A stretch of DNA of 64,000 nt from Myrica gale. Its lineage: Eukaryota > Streptophyta > Magnoliopsida > Fagales > Myricaceae. The notes beneath the pieces are model-generated. The model was not told the origin of the DNA. It was given only the letters and a program-made list of their open reading frames with translations, and ran no database searches. The translations under genes were made by a program, and so were the position numbers. Below are positions 33,330 through 47,800 of this stretch, in pieces. Location of the stretch: NCBI GenBank assembly GCA_963930655.1, contig OZ005616.1, positions 12,614,001 to 12,678,000 of the forward strand, in the 5' to 3' direction. The number at the start of each line of letters is the position of its first letter. The first letter of the stretch is position 1.

Positions 33330-36300
33330 TGTCACGCCCCGAACGCTAGCTAAACGAGGCTAATGACAGCCGCGAGCATTCCCGGCATGGGACGCTCCAG
33401 CGTAATTACTACTATACTTGCAGCGGAAAAGACGTTGATGCTTCAATGTTAAAAAGAAGCCTTATAATGCTAGCGTATAACATGCATAAGAACATACTTT
33501 CCATTGATAACTCAAGGTTGTTAAACATATTCTCAAAATATCAACCAGTTTAAAACATTAACTAACTAAGCCAAATGAAACCCATGACCACCACATCACG
33601 GTGGCTCATGCCGGCTTTTACAAAAATTAGCTAAATCTTTCCTAACGTTAGCAAACAAGAGAGACATTTCATCAACCCTTCTCCTAGGGTTCAAGGTCCT
33701 CTTCTTAAGATTCCACCCCTGTAACATCATCTGGAATGATACAATTTAAAACTGTGAGTCGAAAGACTCAGTAAGGAATTATAGCTAAAACATGGGTTGA
33801 AATTGTAAGCATGCACTTGAACTTGAAATCATCATGAACTTAAAATCATAATGAACTTAAAATCATAAACATGCACTTGAACTTGAAATCATCATGAACT
33901 TGAACTTGAAATATCATGTAAACGTATGTAATTCATGCATGATCATGAATTTTGATGCACGTGTATGCCTCATGATTGCATATGCACATGCACTTGCTCT
34001 TGAAAACTTCACTATTACTTATAAATCTCTTGCTTTTGGAAAATCTTTCCAATCCTTATCTTATGGGCTACTTAAGCTCCACCTACCCCTGACATCAGGG
34101 TTGTGCGTTCCCGTAGGAACAGTCCCTTATTTCCCTTAGGGACCTTACATATGGTCGAGCTAGCTCACCTTCTCTCATTCGTCCTTCAGTGGCTAGACAC
34201 GACCCTTGAGGTTCACACCTTCTTGCAAGCATCCTTCAGTGTGATTGCACTTACCTCATGGACTACCCATCCTTCTTGCAAGCATCCTTCGGTATGGGTG
34301 TCCTAGGTGACATCCATCCTTCACGTAAACGTCCTTCGGAAATGGATGCACCTTCTTGACTTGGTACGGTACCGACCGACTTGGGTTCGTTAATTAACTT
34401 GTCATAAAACTTGTCATAAAGTAGCATAAAAATGGTACTTTCATTTGCATAAAATGTCTCATTTCTCATGAGGAAAATGAATGCAAATGATCATGATGCA
34501 TTCATGTCGTGCTTGGTAATGTCATGCTTGAGATGCTTATTCATGAATATTCTTCATGCAGTGTATCATTCCAGTTTGTAAAGATTTTCACTTACCTTAG
34601 GCTTGCTTGAGTATCGTGTGTCTCGTTACCTACAATGAACCGTACTATTGTCATTCATAGGTTCACTAAACGTATATAGTAATCAATACATTACTCACAC
34701 AAATCTGTTTTAATAGACCCTCACACTAATTTTTCATACCATAACATATTCGTCATACCTCTAATTCACATGCAAGTTATCTTAAAACGCTCTCTTTCTT
34801 AACTTGAAACAAATTCCAAGACCAACCCCGTAAAATTGGACTAAAATATCAAGAGATAACCACCAATGCAACAAAGCCTTGAAATCTGCATATGTAACTC
34901 CAGAAATCACAACAATCTCCAACAACCAAAATCCGAATCTCTACATGTCACAACCAACATCCAAGGCTAGCTTAACATCTCATAACAACAACTATACTCT
35001 CACCTTCCTCCCACTTACAACTTCAACTCGAAGTTTACAACCAAATCATGGTTCCATAATTATCAAGTTAACACCATTGCATGTACCCATTTCTCTTGGG
35101 CTGTTTACCAAACACCTAGTGTGCGTTATTGGTCCTCTTGCCTATTTTCCCAGATCTGAACATATCCCTAACACTTAGGGCTTTGTGGTTCTCAATATCA
35201 CTAGCATACATACACTATCTAATGCATCAAACCCTAGATTCGGCCATACTTGCTCAACTTAGGTTTCAATCCCCTCTTAGGCCTTTTATCAAACACCTAG
35301 AGCACATAACCACTTTCTCTTGAACCATCATTTCAGATCTAGCCATTTTTTCCACATGTTCTCATGTAAAAATCTATGCTACACTTAAACACTTACAAGA
35401 TCTACCTTGAACATGCATAGATCCACACTAAACATCCATGAATCACAAGGAGAAAACTACTTAGACAAACTACCATCAAACCACAACCAACCAACAAGAG
35501 GAAACAAGAAGAGAATAGAGAGAGAGAGAGAGAGAGAGAGTGTAGCACGATTTTTGGCCAGCAAGGATTTACCTTGCTTCTCTCCTCTTCCTCCTTCTTT
35601 TCTTCTCCTTCTTCCTTCTTCCTTCTTCTTTCTCTTCTTCCTTCTTCCTTTTCGGGTGGGTGACTTAGGGCATGGGAGGTATGATTTGGGGTAAAGGAAA
35701 ATGTGAGACTTCGTGAAAGAGAGGGAGGTTTAATGCGAAAAGGGCTTGGGGAAAAGACAAGTTTGCCCTCCCCCTACTTCATAAATTTCAACTTGCGTAT
35801 TTCAAACCGGTAAAATTCCGGAATGTAGTTATATGTGTCGACACCATCACTCAAGGTGTCGACACTTACAACATATTTAGTAAGATGTGTCGACACCATC
35901 ACTCAAGGTGTCGACACTTCCAACACTTAGCCATAGTGGGAAAAATGTAAACTCTCGGGTTTCAATTAGATGTGTCGACACCATCACCCAAGGTGTCGAC
36001 ACTTCCATCACTTGGTCAAAATCCACGGGAGTTCTGGAAAAAGGCGAACTCTCGGGTTTCAGTTGTATGTGTCGACACCATCACCCAAGGTGTCGACACT
36101 TCCAACACTTAGTAAAAATCACTCTAGTTCCGGAAAGATATAAACGCTCGGGTACCAGTCTAATGTGTCGACACTATGACTCAAAGTGTCGACACTTACA
36201 ACACTTAGTCAAAAATTCACTTTGGTCTCCAGGAAAAGGTAAACTTTCGGGTGTTAGTATAATGTGTCGACACTATGTTCCAATGTGTCGACACTTACCT

Positions 36301-36397
36301 CAAAAATCACCAATTAAAACATACCTACATCCTGAGGAAAATCATAGCAAAATCTCTCTCTCCTATACAATGACATAAGTAAATTCGGGATCTCACA
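33330..36397 (-). repeat. Element A 5' LTR
   Basis: 3,068 bp. It has the minority base at 34532 (private to this LTR) and G at 35880, which the 5' LTR of B shares (as C48564 on the opposite strand), while both 3' LTRs have the other base. Palindrome array 35835-36294; candidate intron 33731-34595; stem-loops 34162-34348. Confidence 0.96.
33731..34595 (-). other. Candidate LTR leader intron, A 5' LTR
   Basis: The donor G of TAAG|GTAAGTG is at 34595 and the acceptor G of TTCCAG at 33731. Arm 2 occupies 33731-33742. This is the copy expected to be transcribed in element A. Confidence 0.5.
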
Positions 36398-36402
36398 CCG
36401 AT

Positions 36403-36601
36403 CCTGTTTGTAAAGAAGAAGGACGGAAGTCTCCGGATGTGCATTGATTATAGAGAGCTGAATAAGGTGACCGTAAAGAATAGGTACCCGCTGCCTCGTA
36501 TTGATGATTTGTTCGATCAGTTACAAGGGGCACAAGTGTTTTCAAAGATTGATTTAAGGTCGGGTTACCATCAGTTGAAAGTGAAGGAAGGAGACATACC
36601 T
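36403..36601 (+). pseudogene. pol: Element E RT (right part)
   Basis: This continues the frame broken at 25354: [37 protein letters not shown] and [15 protein letters not shown] (first RT catalytic Asp region). It stops at EGDIP where LTR F begins at 36602. TACCT just before F would be F's duplicated target. The polymerase FIDD motif region is missing from this side. Confidence 0.88.
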
Positions 36602-39600
36602 TGTGAGACCCCGTTTATCTATTTTGTTATTTCCTATGTATTAGCTTTTAATTTAAATTATGGGGCCATATTTTTGGCCAATGTATCACCTAAGCTTAAT
36701 GTTTATGGTACTTTAACTATTATGAAATTTTATTTCAAGAATTTTCTTTAAATAATTTCTTTTTCATTATGGAAGTTTTAGTGCAAGTTTAAATTCTATT
36801 TTCCCTAGGAGCCGAAACTTCCTAGGTAAGTTTCTTTTATGGATTTATATTCCATTTGCTTAGTATATTCCATAATCCATAAAATTAAATTATGAAGAGA
36901 GATTTCTATATTATGGCCAAAAATAATTAAGTAGAAAATCATGAAATTCATGTAAGCATTTAAATATTTTTGTGTGTCTTTTAATAGGTAGCATTGATCA
37001 TATCATTATGTGGCCTTAATTATTAGTTTTGAATTATCATTAGAGATGTTATATGATGAGCTACTAAATATATATGATAGCTTGAAGAGAATTTAATTGA
37101 TAAGCACACTTGCTTATCATAGTGATAAGCTAGAGAACTTTTAAGATAATAAGTTGTTGTGGCTATCTTAGAGATAGGCTAGAGCAATTATTTTGAGATA
37201 GGTTATCATGTTTATAAGTTGATAAGTTATGGGATTGAACTAGATAAGTTAAAGTGCTTATAGGAGATAAGTTAGAATACATATGTGTGTGATAAGTTGA
37301 GATAGTTATTTGATAAGAGAAGTAAAGGAAGATAAGTGAAATGCAACAAGTGAGAAGAGTCTAGAATGGTGTAGCACGTGAATAGTAAATAGGGGAAGTC
37401 TTAAAGTTTTGTGGTCCATGTGAAGAGAAAGAAGAGATAAGATGAGCATTAAATTGACAAGACAAGACAAGAGGAGAAAAGCTATGAAAAGGGTGATGTT
37501 CACGTGAAGGCTAAGCAAGAAAAAGAGAAATTGAAGTGAGTTAGCAAGAGGGGTTTCACGTGGAGGGCAAGGCTTGAGGGGACAAAGGGATAAGGTGAGA
37601 GTAAAGGGTGATAGTAACAACACCTTGGTCGACCACCTCACCAAGTTCACCCCCTTTTCTCTCTTGTCATTTTCAACTTTCTTTGTCATTGTCATGATTG
37701 AATCTAGGGAAATCCAACTTGCCTTCTACAAATTATTCCCCCCCACTCCTTCACATTTCAAATGCTCATTGCTTTGGCCGAATAACGCTTTCATTTCAAC
37801 TCTCTTTCTCTTTTTTTTTCTCTCTTGACCGAAACTCATCTCTTTGGCTTAAGTGTTGTTTCCCTTCTCTTGAAACCAAAACACCTCTCTATGTTCTAGG
37901 TTTGCTTCTCTCCTTTGGTGACCGAAATTCCCCCTTGGCTCAACTCATTTCTTCTCCCTTGGTGGCTGGAATCTCTCTTCACTTAGCCATCTTCCCTTGA
38001 TAGAAACTTAGCTCACTCTCTTGAAAACAAATCAATTCAAAGTTTCAAGTCTTGCCTAGTTTCTTCAAGCAACTTTCAGCTGCTGAACATTTCTTTTTTT
38101 CCCACCATAACCCTCTATCTTAGCACCTTGAAGACACAAATCTCAGCCCTTGGAACCATTCCTAAAGGCGGAACCGAAAGTTGAGGGTAAGGGAGGATTT
38201 TAGTTGCTTTGTTCTTGCTAGATCTTGAGCTTAGAACACTTTAGGTTGTGTTGTGATGCTGGATCTGGTCTTGTATGCATGAGAGTATGAATGGATTGTA
38301 AGTTGCTTATGGACAATGAAATGGAAATAGAAGAATATGCATGTTAGGGTTTCGGGTATTGGCTTACACTACTGTTGGCCGAATGCATGTTGGGTTTCTT
38401 TGAGATATCTTGCTGTTAGTCTCTTTAAATGCTAGATCTAGTGAATGGGTGATTGAATGAACAATGCATGTGAAGTTGCCATTGACTAAAAGTAGGTTTT
38501 GGATGTTGTTCATGACTTGGCCGAATGATATGATGTGTGAGATCTTGTACTTGTGCCATGATTTGTAGAATCTAGGTTGTGAATCTGTTAATGGAGGATG
38601 GGAAAACATTGGAGATGAATTTAGACTTCCATAAACACTTATATTGATGCATGGCCGAATGATGTAGTGAAGGAAACCCTAATGGCCAAACGATTAGTAA
38701 TTTAAAATGTAATTTCATGTGATGTATAAGTAAAATTAATATTTTGGCTAAATGAATTAGAGGTTAAAACCTAGATTTAGTATTAAGAGAAATCTTGCAA
38801 GTTAGTTAAGTATAAATGATGGAACTTAGACTTCGGATTGGTACTTGTTAAGGTAATTAGCAAAACTTGGATTTTGGTACCACTAGATTATTGATTTTGG
38901 ACTTAGATGCTAATAGGATATGTTGATTTGCTAAATACTTTTCTTAAATGATTAATAAGAGTTTTCTATGTAAACCCTTGAGAATGATATAATATTTTTC
39001 ATAAATATATTTTTGGGAAAAACCGAGTTATATACAAATATTTATCTTGTATGTTTATGTACTTAATTCCTAGTAACTAAGAGGTTTGAATCGCTTGTAG
39101 GCGATCTTCGTACCTTTATTCATAATCAAGGAGACCGAGGTATGTGGATTGTAAGTGTGTAAGTAAGCTTACATTTTTCAAAACTGGAATGACACACTGC
39201 ATAAATTCATGAACAAGCATGATACTTCAAGCAAACATGGCATGGCATGAGCATTGCATGATTTTTCTAAAGTGAATTTTTATGCAATGTCGTATGGTAA
39301 GTTTTATGGAAAGACAAGTTAAGTCAAGGGGCTCTGGTCGGTATTGTACCATCATGATGGACTCCCATATCGAAGGACGAATGCGAGAAGGTTGGGTGAA
39401 TCCTAAGAGGCTGTGCAAACCACACTGAAGGACAATGAGAAGGTGTGGGCCTCCAAGGGTCGTTTCTAGCCATCAGGCCTGGGGCAACTACGGGCTAGCT
39501 CGACCAAATGAAAAGTCCCCAAGGGTAAGGGAGAAGGTTCCGATGGGAACGCACAACCCGGACTCCAGGGGTTAAATGGAGCGTAAGTAGCTCACAAGTT

Positions 39601-40105
39601 ATGAAAGAAATGTTTTCAAGGGTCATGGGCCATTTTCAAGAATAAGATTATGTCTACGAGCAAGGGCATATGCATAACCATGACAGTCATGTGCATCATG
39701 AATTATGATTTTTCATGATAAGAAAGTCCAAGTTAAGATCATGTTTTAAAAGTTATGTTTTTCCCTTACTGAGTCTTTTTTACTCACGTTTTTAAAATTG
39801 TGTCATTCCAGATGCCTCAGGTGAAGAAAGTTAGGAGGACTACCTGACTTAGAAGAAAGATTATTCCTATGTTTTGTTGTTGTGATCTGATCGATGAGAT
39901 CCGTCACTTGTTTAAATGTTAAACATGTTATGTATATATTAAGATGCAAGTTTATTGAGAACCTTAATTATGTTATGAGTTGGCTCGCTTCTCTCGCGAT
40001 TATGTAGTTTTTCCGCTGTAAGTATATATGTATGAACGCTGGAGCTTTCCTGGGGATTGCTCGCGACTGTCACGGTCCCCGCGGGATGGCGTTCGGGGCG
40101 TGACA
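36602..40105 (+). repeat. 5' LTR of element F
   Basis: A 3,504-bp LTR from TGTGAGACCCCG (36602) to TTCGGGGCGTGACA (40105), inserted in the RT of E after TACCT. It is the same subfamily as LTR D: GATAAG repeats at about 37050-37340 with a GCTTATCA/TGATAAGC hairpin, candidate intron 39140-39811, stem-loops near 39363-39450. A primer site follows. No second LTR is in the window, so F's end is outside or deleted. Confidence 0.9.
39140..39811 (+). other. Candidate LTR leader intron, LTR F
   Basis: Donor CCGAG|GTATGTGG at 39140, acceptor CATTCCAG at 39811, 672 bp. Arms CTGGAATGACAC (39184-39195) and GTGTCATTCCAG (39800-39811). The hairpin at the branch-like site is TGAGT...ACTCA. Confidence 0.45.
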
Positions 40106-40263
40106 GTTAAGTTGGTATCAGAGGATCTGAGAGTAGAGCCATGAAACATAGGGAATGAATTAGAACCCTAAACCCTAAAATATGAGATATATTTTGAGGG
40201 TCAGTTACGTTAAAATTATAATTTCAGGTTTTCCTAAGCTGAACGATAACCTTGAAGTGCAGG
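40106..40263 (+). other. Element F primer site and leader
   Basis: TGGTATCAGAGG at 40113-40124 complements initiator Met-tRNA. The 140-bp leader to the Gag ATG resembles that of element E (shared CATAGGGAATG and TTAGAACCCT). Confidence 0.88.
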
Positions 40264-40310
40264 ATGGCACCTAGAAGATCACCGAGAAGTTGGGAACCCG
40301 AGGCTCAGGG
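40264..40310 (+). pseudogene. gag: Element F gag, first 15 codons
   Basis: ATG at 40264 begins MAPRRSPRSWEPEAQ and is then broken by solo LTR G at 40311. The frame resumes at 59620 once the CAGGG duplication is discounted. Confidence 0.88.
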
Positions 40311-40846
40311 TGTGAGACCCCGATTATTTCTTTTTTTATTTTCAATGTATTAGAGTTAATTTAAATTATGGGGGCCATATTTTTGGCCAATATATGACCT
40401 AAGCTTTATTTTATTTCCCTAAGAGCCGAAACTTGCAAGGTAAGTTTCTCGTATGGATTTATATTTTTCATTTGCTTAATATATTTCATAATCCATAAAA
40501 TTAAATTATGATTAAAGATTTATATATTGTCCTAAAATAATTAAGTGGAAGAAAATCATCAATTTCTTTTAAGTATTGAATATTTTTGTGTGTCATTAAT
40601 AAGTGACATATATTATTATTATGTGACCTAAATTAGTAGTTGAATTATCATTAGAATATTAGATGATAAACAACTAGGCATATGATAAGTTTTAAAAGAG
40701 TTTTAAATGATAAGCACACTTGCTTATCATGGTGATAAGCTAGGAAACTTTTTATGTAATAAGTTGATGTGGGTATCGTAGAGATAGGCTAGAGTCATTA
40801 TCTTGAGATAAGATGTTATGTTTATGAGGTGATAAGCTATGAAATT

Positions 40847-43800
40847 TGTCACGCCCCGAACGGCATCCCGCAGGGACCGTGACAGCCGCGAGCTATCCCC
40901 CGGATAGCTCCAGCGTTCTTACTTACATTCTTACGTACTTACGGCGGAAACGTACAGGATCACGAGGGATTCGAGCTAAATCTTAACATAATCAGGGTTC
41001 TCATTAAGTTTGCATACAAAACATATATAACATATTTAACACCCAACAAGTGACGGATCTCATCGATCAAGTAACAATCATCAAAATATGAATATAATCT
41101 TGTTCTTCTAAGTCAGGTAGTCCTCTTGACTTTCTTCACCTGAGGCATCTGGAATGACACAATTTTAAAAAAAACGTGAGTCAAAAAGACTCAGTAAGGG
41201 AAAAACATAAACTTAAAACATGCTTTTGAATTATACTTGCTTAATTATGAAAAAGAAACTTGATTCGTGATGCACATACATGTCATGGATATGCATATGC
41301 TCTTGCTTGAATTTGGCCCCAGGCCCTTGAAAATACTTATTCATACTTGTGGGCTTATTCGCTCCATTTAACCCCTGAAGTCAGGGATGTGCGTTCCCAT
41401 TGGAACTGTCCCCTATTTCCCTTGGAGACCTTACATTCGGTCAAGCTAGCACACCTTCTCGCATTCGTCCTTCAGTGGCTAGACATGACCCTTGGAGGCC
41501 CACACCTTCTCAATGTCCTTCAGTGTGGTTTGTACAGCCTCTTGGGTTCACCCATCCTTCTCGCATTCGTCCTTCGGTATGGGAGTCCATCTTGATGGTA
41601 CGGTACCGACCAGTGCCCCTTGACTTAACTTATCGTTTCATAAACTTTCCATAATCTTTTCATAAAATCATTGCATAAAAATTCTCTTTAGAAAAATTCA
41701 TGCAATGCACATGTCATGTCATGCTCGATCAAAATCTCATGCTTGTTCATGAAACGATGCAGTGTGTCATTCCAGTTTTGAAAAGCACCACTTACGGTTT
41801 CCACTTACAAATTCCACTTACACTTGGTTTCCTTGATAATGTATAAAGACACGTAGATCGCCTACAAGCGATTCAAACATTTCTTAGCATTAAGAAATAA
41901 GTACGTAATCATATAAATTAAATATTTGCATTTTAAAAAATCGGTTATCAACCAAAGATATATTTCTGAAAATATAATATTATTCTCAAAGTTTTATATA
42001 GAATTCTTTATTAATTAATCTTATTAAATTTTCTAATCTAGCAAGCTAATTACACTTTAATCAAATCTTAATCTTTCTCCTATTACATACATTACACTAA
42101 GTCTTTAAATTCACCAATTACCAAACCTAATCATAATTAATCTTTAGCTTAACATTAAACTTCTATGCAACCCGAAAATATAGGCTATCTTATTCACCCT
42201 AAGTTTCGGCCAACCTAGTTAATTTCTTCAATCAATACTTAACACCACGAAACTTTGCTAATTCTTTTAATCCGGATCTTTAAACTTATCATCTATGTTT
42301 TTCTCTTACTAATATGACGGGTTTTATGATTGAGCTTAAGTCTTCAAACTTATTTAGTCATAACCCTAATTTTATGTATCCATCACATGTAAATATATTT
42401 TCATCTATTATAAGCTTGCAATTAGGGTTCCCTTTCATTAGGTCATTCGGCCAACATCAAGTTCATGTGTTCTTTGATCACATCCTCCATTTCTCAGATT
42501 CACAACCTAGGATCTACAAATCACAAAACAAACTCAAGATCTAGCAACACATCATAATCGGCCAGCACCTATTAATCACAAAACAATTAGGTTTTCTTTT
42601 GAATCTTTCGATTTGCATGCATCTTCTACATTTCATGATTAATATCATGCATAGGGTTACCAAACTTACACATATTATGGCCAACCAACAAATCTACACA
42701 TATACAAAATCATACTTGAAGATCTAGGGTACACATGGTTCGGCCAATCACCAAATATCACACTTTTCATGCCAAAATCGCAACATGCACTTCCCTTTGC
42801 ATTTTATAACCTAACTAGCATGCATTAACTCCATATCTTTATCATAAACAACCAACAACATCAGATCTACACTTTAGGAACTTCAACAACAATAGATCTA
42901 AGGAAATATCCAACTTACATTCGGCCAAACACAACATAAGTCTAGATCTAACTTATCTAACATACATTGTTCAATCCTTGCATTTTTCCAACATTCAAAC
43001 TTAGATCTCATGTTTATATGGCCAGATCTAGCATTATACCTTAGGGTTGATTTCATAACCTCAAGATCTAACAACACTCAAGACACTAACTCAAGATCCC
43101 ATCATGATACATTCGGCCAACACCATATTAAAAACCAACAACCCACATCTTTGGCCTTACCTTGATGATTATCACAAGCTTGAGTACCTAGCACAATAAA
43201 ATACCCTAGGTTAGAACTTAGGAAGAACTTTAAGCAAGAACACTAAATAGAATCAAGCCTACCTCTACCTTCACCAAACTTTTACCAAAAATCTTCCTTC
43301 TTCCAACTTTCGGTTCACCCTCCTTAGAGTGGTTCCAAGCTTGATTTGAGGTGCTAAGGTGGGTTTTATGGTGGGGGAAAAATATGGTAAGCTTGAATGA
43401 TTTAGTTCTAAGGAAATGAACTAAACTTCTTCAAGAGAAAGGTGGCTAATGAGTAGGGTTTTCAAAAGAGGAAAATGGTGTTGCACAATGTGAGGATTCG
43501 GTCACCACAAAGAGAGGTCTAAACTTGAACTTTTGGAGTGTGATTTAGGATGCAAAAGGGAAAGTAACAAGGCTTGATTCTTAGAGGAAAGATTCGGTCA
43601 AGAGGAGAAAAAGAGAGAAACTTGGAAAAGATGGAGTGTTCGGCCAAGGCAAATGAAGTGTGAGGTTTTTGAAATGTGAAGTGTGAATTGAGGCAATTGA
43701 ATCTCCCAAGGAGAGTTATTGCTATGACACATGACAAGGACAAAGTGGAAATGACAAAAGAGAAGGTTTGGAAGAGAAAAGGGGATGAATGGGGGTCTTG

Positions 43801-44814
43801 GCCGACCAAACATGGATTCTATTTTCTCTCTCTTCTTTTCATTGTTTTCTCACATCAACTCTTGTCCCCTAAAGCTATGATCTTTGAATTGATTTTTTCT
43901 CCTTTCTCCTCTTGATCTTCACGTGAGTCACTCTTCTTCCTTGCTTTTTCTCTCACTTTAATTCCATTAAATTGTCTTGTCACATGAATGCATCTCTTAT
44001 CCCTTCTTACAACTCACATGGGTTAAAACTTTTTGGCTTTTCCATTCTCCTCCTACACTTCACGTAAATGGCCTTCTCTTAACTCCCATTTATGTTGTTT
44101 GGTTGAATTCCAACCAACTTAGTTACTCTCCCACAACTAACTTTCCATTTAGTTACTATTTCACCTAACTTATCTCCTATAAGCTCTCTAGCTTATCTAG
44201 TTCAATCACTTAGCTTATCATCTCATAAGCATGATCTCTTATCTTAAGATAATGGTTCTAGCTTATCTCTACAATAGCCACAATGACTTATTACCTAAAA
44301 AGTTTCCCTAACTTATCAGTATGCTTGCTTATCACCATGATAAGCAAGTGTGCTTATCATTTTAATCTCTCTTAAACTTTATCATATGCCTAATAACTTA
44401 TGATCTAATATTCAAATGACAATTCAACTTTATTAATTTTGGTCACATAATAATAATATATGCCACCTATTAATGACACACAAAAATATTCAATACTTAA
44501 AAGAAATTCATGATTTTATTCCATTTAATTATTTTCGGCCTATATATAAAAATCTTTAATCATAATTTCATTTTATGGATTATGAAATATATTAGGCAAA
44601 TGAAAAATATAAATACATGAGAGAAACATACCTTGCAAGTTTCGGCTCTTAGGAGAATATAATTTAAACTTTGCACAAAACTTCCAAAATGACAAGAAAA
44701 TTATTTAGGAAACTTTCATCCATACATTGGCCAAAAGTATGGCCCCATAATAAAATTAAAGCTAATACATCGGAAATTAAAAGCTAATACATAAGAAATA
44801 ATCGGGGTCTCACA
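40847..44814 (-). mobile_element. Solo LTR H inserted in LTR G
   Basis: A 3,968-bp minus-orientation LTR, TGTCACGCCCCG at 40847 and CGGGGTCTCACA at 44814, flanked by AAATT at 40842-40846 and 44815-44819. No gag, pol or primer site is present. It closely resembles J. Candidate intron 41149 to about 41821, stem-loops about 41450-41590, CTTATC repeats about 44160-44410. Confidence 0.93.
41149..41821 (-). other. Candidate LTR leader intron, LTR H
   Basis: Arms CTGGAATGACAC and GTGTCATTCCAG as in D, F and J. Three GTAAGT motifs are spaced over 50 bp at the donor end, so the donor position is approximate. Confidence 0.4.
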
Positions 44815-44819
44815 AAATT

Positions 44820-47800
44820 GAACTAGATAAGCTAAAGAGCTTATAGGAGATAAGTTAGGTGATAAGTAACTAGAAAGTTAGTTGTGAGAGTAACTAAGTT
44901 AGTTGCATTTCAACCAAAGAACATAAATGAGAGTTTAAGAGAAGGCCATTTATGTAGGAGTGAAAGCCAAGGTGTTGAACCCGTGTGAGTTGTAAAGAAG
45001 TGATGAGATAGCAATTAATAGACAAGACAACACAAGGAAGAGAAATGAGAGAAAAAGACAAAGGGTGAGAAAACCATGAATTGTGAAGTTTACGTGAAGG
45101 TGGAGCGATTTATGAGAGAAAATCAAATGCAAAGGCATGGCTTGAGGGGACAAGAAATGATGTGAGAGAAAGTGAGGAGAAAATGGAGAGAAAAGACAAT
45201 GGCATGGTCGGCCAAAGCTCACCCAAAGTTCACCCTTTTTTCTTTCTTTCTCTCTTGTCACTTTCAAAAATCTCATTGTCATTTGTCATTGCAATTAATG
45301 AATCTTGGGAGACTCAATTGCTTTCTATGAATTCACTCCACAATTAGCATTTCAACTACACACCTCATTTGTTTCTCTTTGGCCGAATACCCCACCCCAT
45401 TCAACTCTCTCTCTTTTTTTCCTCTCTTGGCCGAATCTCCCCCTTGAGCTTAAGTCTTGCTCTTTTCTTCTTGCAACCAAATCATTACTCTAAAGCCTTA
45501 GTTTGTTTCCTTTCCTTGAGGTGACCAAATCTTCCTTTGTGCAACTCCATTCTTCTCTTGGAAATTCTACTCACTTAGCCACTTTTTCCTTGTTGGGATT
45601 TAACTCACTTCCTTAGAGCTAAATCATTTCAAGTCTACCTTGTTTCTCCCCACCATAAAAACCTACTTTAGCACCTTATAATCAAGCTTGGAACCATTCC
45701 AAAAGGGTGAACCGAAAGTTGGGTGAAGGAAGGATCTTGGTGAAATTTGGTGATTAGTGGAAGGTAGAGGTAGGTTTGATTTCACATAATGATTTGCTTA
45801 AGTTCTTTATAAATTCTGACCTAAGGTATTTTATTGTGCTAGGTACTCAAGGCTTGAGTTAATCCTCAAGGTAAGGCCAAAGATGTGGGTTGTTAGATCA
45901 AAAAATGATGTAGGCCGAATATCTCTTGGTTGGTTTTGAGTTGATACTTGGTATTGTTAGATCTTGATATTATGAGACCAACCTTAAGTTATAATGCTAG
46001 ATCTAGCTATGTGAGCATGAAATCCGAACTTAAATGTTAGAAAGATGTTAAAGGATGAACAATGCATGCTAGTATGGTCTTAAAATGCAAGAGGTATGCA
46101 TGATGCAAGTTTTGCCACTAAGGGTTGTGATTATGGTGTTGGCCGAAACTTATAGGTGTTGGATCTTCAAATATTATTTTGTTAAATGTCAATTAGATGA
46201 ATGACCATGATATGTATAAAAAGTGGTGAACACATGCATATAGGCTAGTCTTGAAATATAATAGGTTGCATGCAAATCGAAAGGGCTAATCATTCTACGA
46301 ACATGTGTGTTGGCCGAATATGGCATTGTGCTAGATCTAGAAGTTGTGTTGTGATTGGTAGATCCTAGGTTGTGAATCTAAAAATGGAGGATGAGATCAC
46401 CATTGGAGAAGAAAACTTAGACAAGGAATGCTTAAAATGGTACATGGCCGAATGACCTAATAAGTGGAACCCTAATAGCAACCCTATAAATAAGATTATA
46501 TTTACTTGTGGTGGATAAATAAAATTAGGGTTATGGCCAAATGGGTTAGAAGATTTAAGCTCAATCATAAAACACGCCATATTAGTAAGAGAAAACATAG
46601 ATAATAGGTTTAAAGGTTCGGGTTAAAATAATAAGAAAAACTTTGTGGTGTTAAGTATAGATTGAGGATTTAACTAGGTTGGCCGAAACTTATGGTGAAT
46701 AAAGCTTATATTTTCGGGTTGCATAGAGATCTAATGACCAAGCCAAGAGTTAATTATGATTAAGGTTAGTGATTGATTAATGTAAAGATTTAATTGAATA
46801 CATGAAATAAAAGGAAGATTAAGATTTAATTCTAGAGCAATTAGTTGCTGATTAGAGTCTTAAACAAGAATAGAAATATATTGCAATAGCATTAAGTAAT
46901 TAAATAACCTAAGCTTAATTAGTAGAAAGTAAAAGATTAAATAAGATATTAAGCGGTTAAAAGAATTAAGGCAATGTATAAATCTACAATATCGAAATAA
47001 ATATATATATAGTTGTTGTTTGAAACCGTTGCGATGGACGGGGAGTTCAAGGTTATGAGGTGAACAAGAGGTTCAATTGGACTAAGAGAAATTCAGCAAC
47101 TATATTATATCGTTAAGATTAAGTTAAGTGCTTAATTATCACTATTCGTTCCTTAGTGGATTTCAAGATAGGTTTCCTTGAATAGTTCATAGAACCGAGT
47201 GTGTTGATATACTTTCATGTAAACTTAGTATATTAAGAATCGAACTTATTCTTTGTAGGCAAAGAGCCAAGTGAGATCTAAGAAGATTTACGAGGAGTAC
47301 TGTAAGTGAATCTTACCCGATTTGGAAAACTGGAATGATACACTGCATGTCTTATTGTGCATGGCAAGATGTTTTTAATACAAGTGACATGTATCGTGCA
47401 TAAAGAAGGTTTCAAGTACGCATGATATTTCGAACATGTCATAGCATGATCATTTGCATGAACGCATGAGAGAGACGTTTTGATGCAAATGAAATTACGA
47501 TGTTTTCAAGAGTGGCATGACATGTTCATTGCATAGAAACATGAAAAGTTGTTTTATGCCAATGAAAAGAGTATGTATGATATGAGACTTGATTTGGGGC
47601 TTTGGTTGGATCCGTACCAAGTTAAGTGAGGTTTATCATCCATACCGAGGAACGTTGATCGAGAAGGATGGATGGATGAAACCTAGGACGCCCATACCGA
47701 GGGACGTTGATCGAGAAGGTTGGGTAAGTCCTTGAGGTATGCGCAACCACACCGAGGAACGTTGCTCGAGAAGGCCTGGGGCAACTACCGGCTAGCTCGA

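Larger units (their letters stand above)
25355..36397 (-). mobile_element. Element A: full-length Ty3/gypsy chromovirus (Tekay/Del-like)
   Basis: An 11,043-bp element in minus orientation with LTRs at 33330-36397 (5') and 25355-28422 (3'), each 3,068 bp. It is flanked by CCGAT on both sides. It has an initiator-Met primer site, one gag-pol frame and a polypurine tract. It lies inside the RT of element E. The two LTRs differ at two sites that I found (27905/35880 and 26557/34532), so insertion is recent. It is nearly identical to element B. It is not autonomous as it stands because of a nonsense codon in gag. The lineage call rests on the chromodomain, the single frame and the very long LTRs. 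Confidence 0.96.

Noticed and set aside
40176..40189. Telomere-like AACCCTAAACCCTAAA in the leader of element F
   Set aside because: Only about two units, and it lies at the conserved TTAGAACCCTAAA site of the leader.
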